The translations under genes were made by a program, and so were the position numbers. From the NCBI GenBank assembly GCA_905182825.1, contig CAJJDJ010000089.1:1-6455 (forward strand): a DNA stretch of 6,455 nucleotides, given 5' to 3'. Shown one piece after another: positions 4,832-6,455 of this stretch (position 1 is its first letter; each line of letters starts with the position of its first letter). This DNA is from Thiotrichaceae bacterium UBA7359. GTDB lineage: Bacteria; Pseudomonadota; Gammaproteobacteria; Eutrophobiales; Eutrophobiaceae. The notes beneath the pieces were generated by a model that was given only the letters and a program-made list of their open reading frames with translations, did not search any database and was not told the DNA's origin.

Positions 4832-6455
4832 TTAATCATGATTTAATGCATCAGGATTTAATGAATCTTGCCATATCAAAAATGCAGGTAGTACTAACAT
4901 TGTAGAGATCATCATTGAGGCGAGTCCTATAGACAATAGTAAGCCCATGCTCGCAGTACCTTGGTGTGACGAAAAGGCCAAGTTTCCAATGCTGCAGATT
5001 GTTGTCAATGAACTAACAAAAACACCACGGGAAGAACTGGTCATAAAAATATTTTTCTGTGAGCCATGTTCTTGACGAAAGCGGTCGGTAATATGAATAC
5101 CACTATCGATACCAATACCTAGTAACAATGGTAGGCCAATAATATTTGCAAAATTGAGAGGTATGTTAAATAACAGCATAAATCCAAAGGTGAAGACACC
5201 GCCGGCGAAAACAGATGATAATATAATCAATGCATCTGTTTTTATATTTACCAAAAGAATCAATAGTATTGCTATTGCAATAAATGCATAAGTAAATGCA
5301 GATTTAAATGCAGTTATAACGGCTTCTCCCGCTTCAATACTAATGATAGGCGAACCAATAACATTGCTATCATATGCTTGTAATTCTTTTACAAATCTTT
5401 TCATCGCAGCGTTATCATTAAGGTTCTCAACCGGTGATATTTTTATTTTGTAATGATTTTCACTCATCCAACGGTCATGAATTTCAGCAGGTATATTTTT
5501 TGATTCTACATACTCTGCTTTAAGCGCATCAGATAAAGTTCGTATCCTGCCAGGAAAACTTTTCAACAGTTGTTGCTCGACCCTATTAATTTTTTCGTCA
5601 TTAGTAGATGTGATTAATTTCAATGACAAGTCATATAGATTCTTTTTTAATGACTTTAATTCTTCGCCCATGATGTCTGTTGACATAGAATCCAGTTTTC
5701 CAATTATTATTTTGATTGTATCAAGACGTTCTTTATTATTGATTTCTTTATTTCTTCCAGATGAGGTAAGAGTTCCTAATAACAAATTAATATCATCAAT
5801 AATAAGTAATTTATCTTCTTGTTCTTTAGGAATGAAATCATTTAGAGAAATAACTTCGTCAACTAATGGTAGCGATTCAATATCAGTTTTAAATGATTGA
5901 ATATCAATAGAGTTCTTATTAAGTAAAATACCATTCCATGGTGATGTTTTGCTATCTTTTAATAAGTCACGATAAGTCTGGACGGATTCATTTTCAGGGT
6001 CTTGAAGGTTTAATGTGTTTGTATCAAAGTCTATTTTATCATATTGAAAACTTAGGCCAACAATAATCATTAACGTAAGTAGAAGTATTATCTTCGTGTG
6101 TTTATATGGGATATTAATTAACACTTCTAATATAGGATTGATGTGCTTATTCTGGATGTCCAGTCTTGGTGTCGACTTAATAAAAGTTAATAGTGCAGGT
6201 AAAAATGTAAAAGTAAATATTAAGCTGATAAACATGCCGCTTCCAGCAATCCAGCCTAACTCAGCGACACCCAGGTAATCAGTCGGTATAAAAGAATAAA
6301 AAGCAATCGCTGTGGTGATCGCGCAGAGTATTAATGATTTGGAAATATGAGTTATTGACATTTGTAAAGCATGCCTACTGTTTGATATGGAAAGTTTATC
6401 TTCTCGAAAACGTAAGAGTAGATGAATTGCAAAATCAATTCCGAGACCGATATAC
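4832..6455 (-). CDS. hpnN: Hopanoid transporter HpnN (RND superfamily), 5' end missing
   Basis: HpnN is a large inner-membrane RND/MMPL-type protein needed in Rhodopseudomonas palustris for moving hopanoids to the outer membrane. About 540 C-terminal residues are visible (numbered here from the right edge) out of a family length of about 850-900. The frame is open to the window edge. The ATG at 6359-6361 is internal, because the 31 residues before it belong to the conserved GLGID...FAIHLLLRFRE segment (3-18). Next come the HpnN-typical IPTDYLGVAELGWIAGSGM (56-74), several membrane helices to about residue 138, and a long periplasmic domain (about 139-385) with a Lys/Glu-rich helical part near 235-300. 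The second membrane repeat has GIGID (446-450) and IHITDRFRQE, the counterpart of the first. The two repeats show the internal duplication of RND proteins. It lies directly upstream of hpnA in the same transcript. The promoter and true start lie outside the window. Confidence 0.94.
   Translation of the reverse strand, partial: YIGLGIDFAIHLLLRFREDKLSISNSRHALQMSITHISKSLILCAITTAIAFYSFIPTDYLGVAELGWIAGSGMFISLIFTFTFLPALLTFIKSTPRLDIQNKHINPILEVLINIPYKHTKIILLLTLMIIVGLSFQYDKIDFDTNTLNLQDPENESVQTYRDLLKDSKTSPWNGILLNKNSIDIQSFKTDIESLPLVDEVISLNDFIPKEQEDKLLIIDDINLLLGTLTSSGRNKEINNKERLDTIKIIIGKLDSMSTDIMGEELKSLKKNLYDLSLKLITSTNDEKINRVEQQLLKSFPGRIRTLSDALKAEYVESKNIPAEIHDRWMSENHYKIKISPVENLNDNAAMKRFVKELQAYDSNVIGSPIISIEAGEAVITAFKSAFTYAFIAIAILLILLVNIKTDALIILSSVFAGGVFTFGFMLLFNIPLNFANIIGLPLLLGIGIDSGIHITDRFRQEHGSQKNIFMTSSSRGVFVSSLTTICSIGNLAFSSHQGTASMGLLLSIGLASMMISTMLVLPAFLIWQDSLNPDALNHD

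Noticed and set aside
5610..5900. 96-codon plus-strand frame, and similar ones at 8-205, 4060-4260, 4617-4817 and 6096-6278
   Set aside because: All are antisense to well-supported genes (psd, hpnA, hpnN) and show no domain, signal or ribosome site.
6359..6361. ATG as the start of a complete 509-residue transporter
   Set aside because: The frame stays open upstream to the window edge, and the 31 residues before it (GLGID, FAIHLLLRFRE) are conserved HpnN sequence. The gene is therefore 5'-truncated by the window.
1..6455. Novel defence, mobile or biosynthetic system
   Set aside because: Every long frame belongs to a recognised housekeeping or envelope family with its key residues intact. There are no direct repeats, integrase or transposase genes, spacer arrays or composition breaks that I can see.

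Overview
The window is AT-rich (roughly one third G+C by eye) and looks like ordinary chromosomal DNA of a Gram-negative bacterium, most likely a gammaproteobacterium. The evidence is a proteobacterial-type phosphatidylserine decarboxylase close to the E. coli enzyme, an NhaD-type Na+/H+ antiporter, and a pair of hopanoid-cluster genes. There is no rRNA, tRNA, mobile element or CRISPR array, so the taxon cannot be fixed further. All the genes, including the two that run off the window, have intact reading frames.

Layout. Left block (1-1779, minus strand): a tight three-gene operon read right to left. It holds a Sco1/SenC copper chaperone, a periplasmic PCu(A)C copper chaperone, and psd, whose 3' end lies off the left edge. 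Sco and PCu(A)C overlap by 14 bp, and 2 bp separate PCu(A)C from psd. Middle (1780-2129): a 350-bp divergent intergenic region with a TATAAT box just before the Sco start codon, a perfect 10-bp inverted repeat behind it, and the leader of nhaD. Then nhaD (2130-3608, plus strand) ends at a strong intrinsic terminator (3630-3665). Right block (3827-6455, minus strand): hpnN, whose 5' end is off the right edge, followed after 18 bp by hpnA. These are the end of a hopanoid locus that converges on nhaD.

How the genes work together. Sco and PCu(A)C are expected to load copper into the CuA (and possibly CuB) site of a haem-copper cytochrome c oxidase in the periplasm. Psd makes phosphatidylethanolamine. 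HpnN moves hopanoids towards the outer membrane, and HpnA is a hopanoid-associated SDR enzyme of unsettled reaction. NhaD exchanges Na+ (or Li+) for protons. The common theme is the energised cell envelope: respiration, ion balance and membrane lipids. This grouping is inferred from gene content and is not evidence of one regulated system.

I found no undescribed defence, mobile or enzymatic system. The points worth a second look are the regulatory DNA between sco and nhaD, the possibly leaderless sco transcript, and the coupling of copper-chaperone genes to psd.
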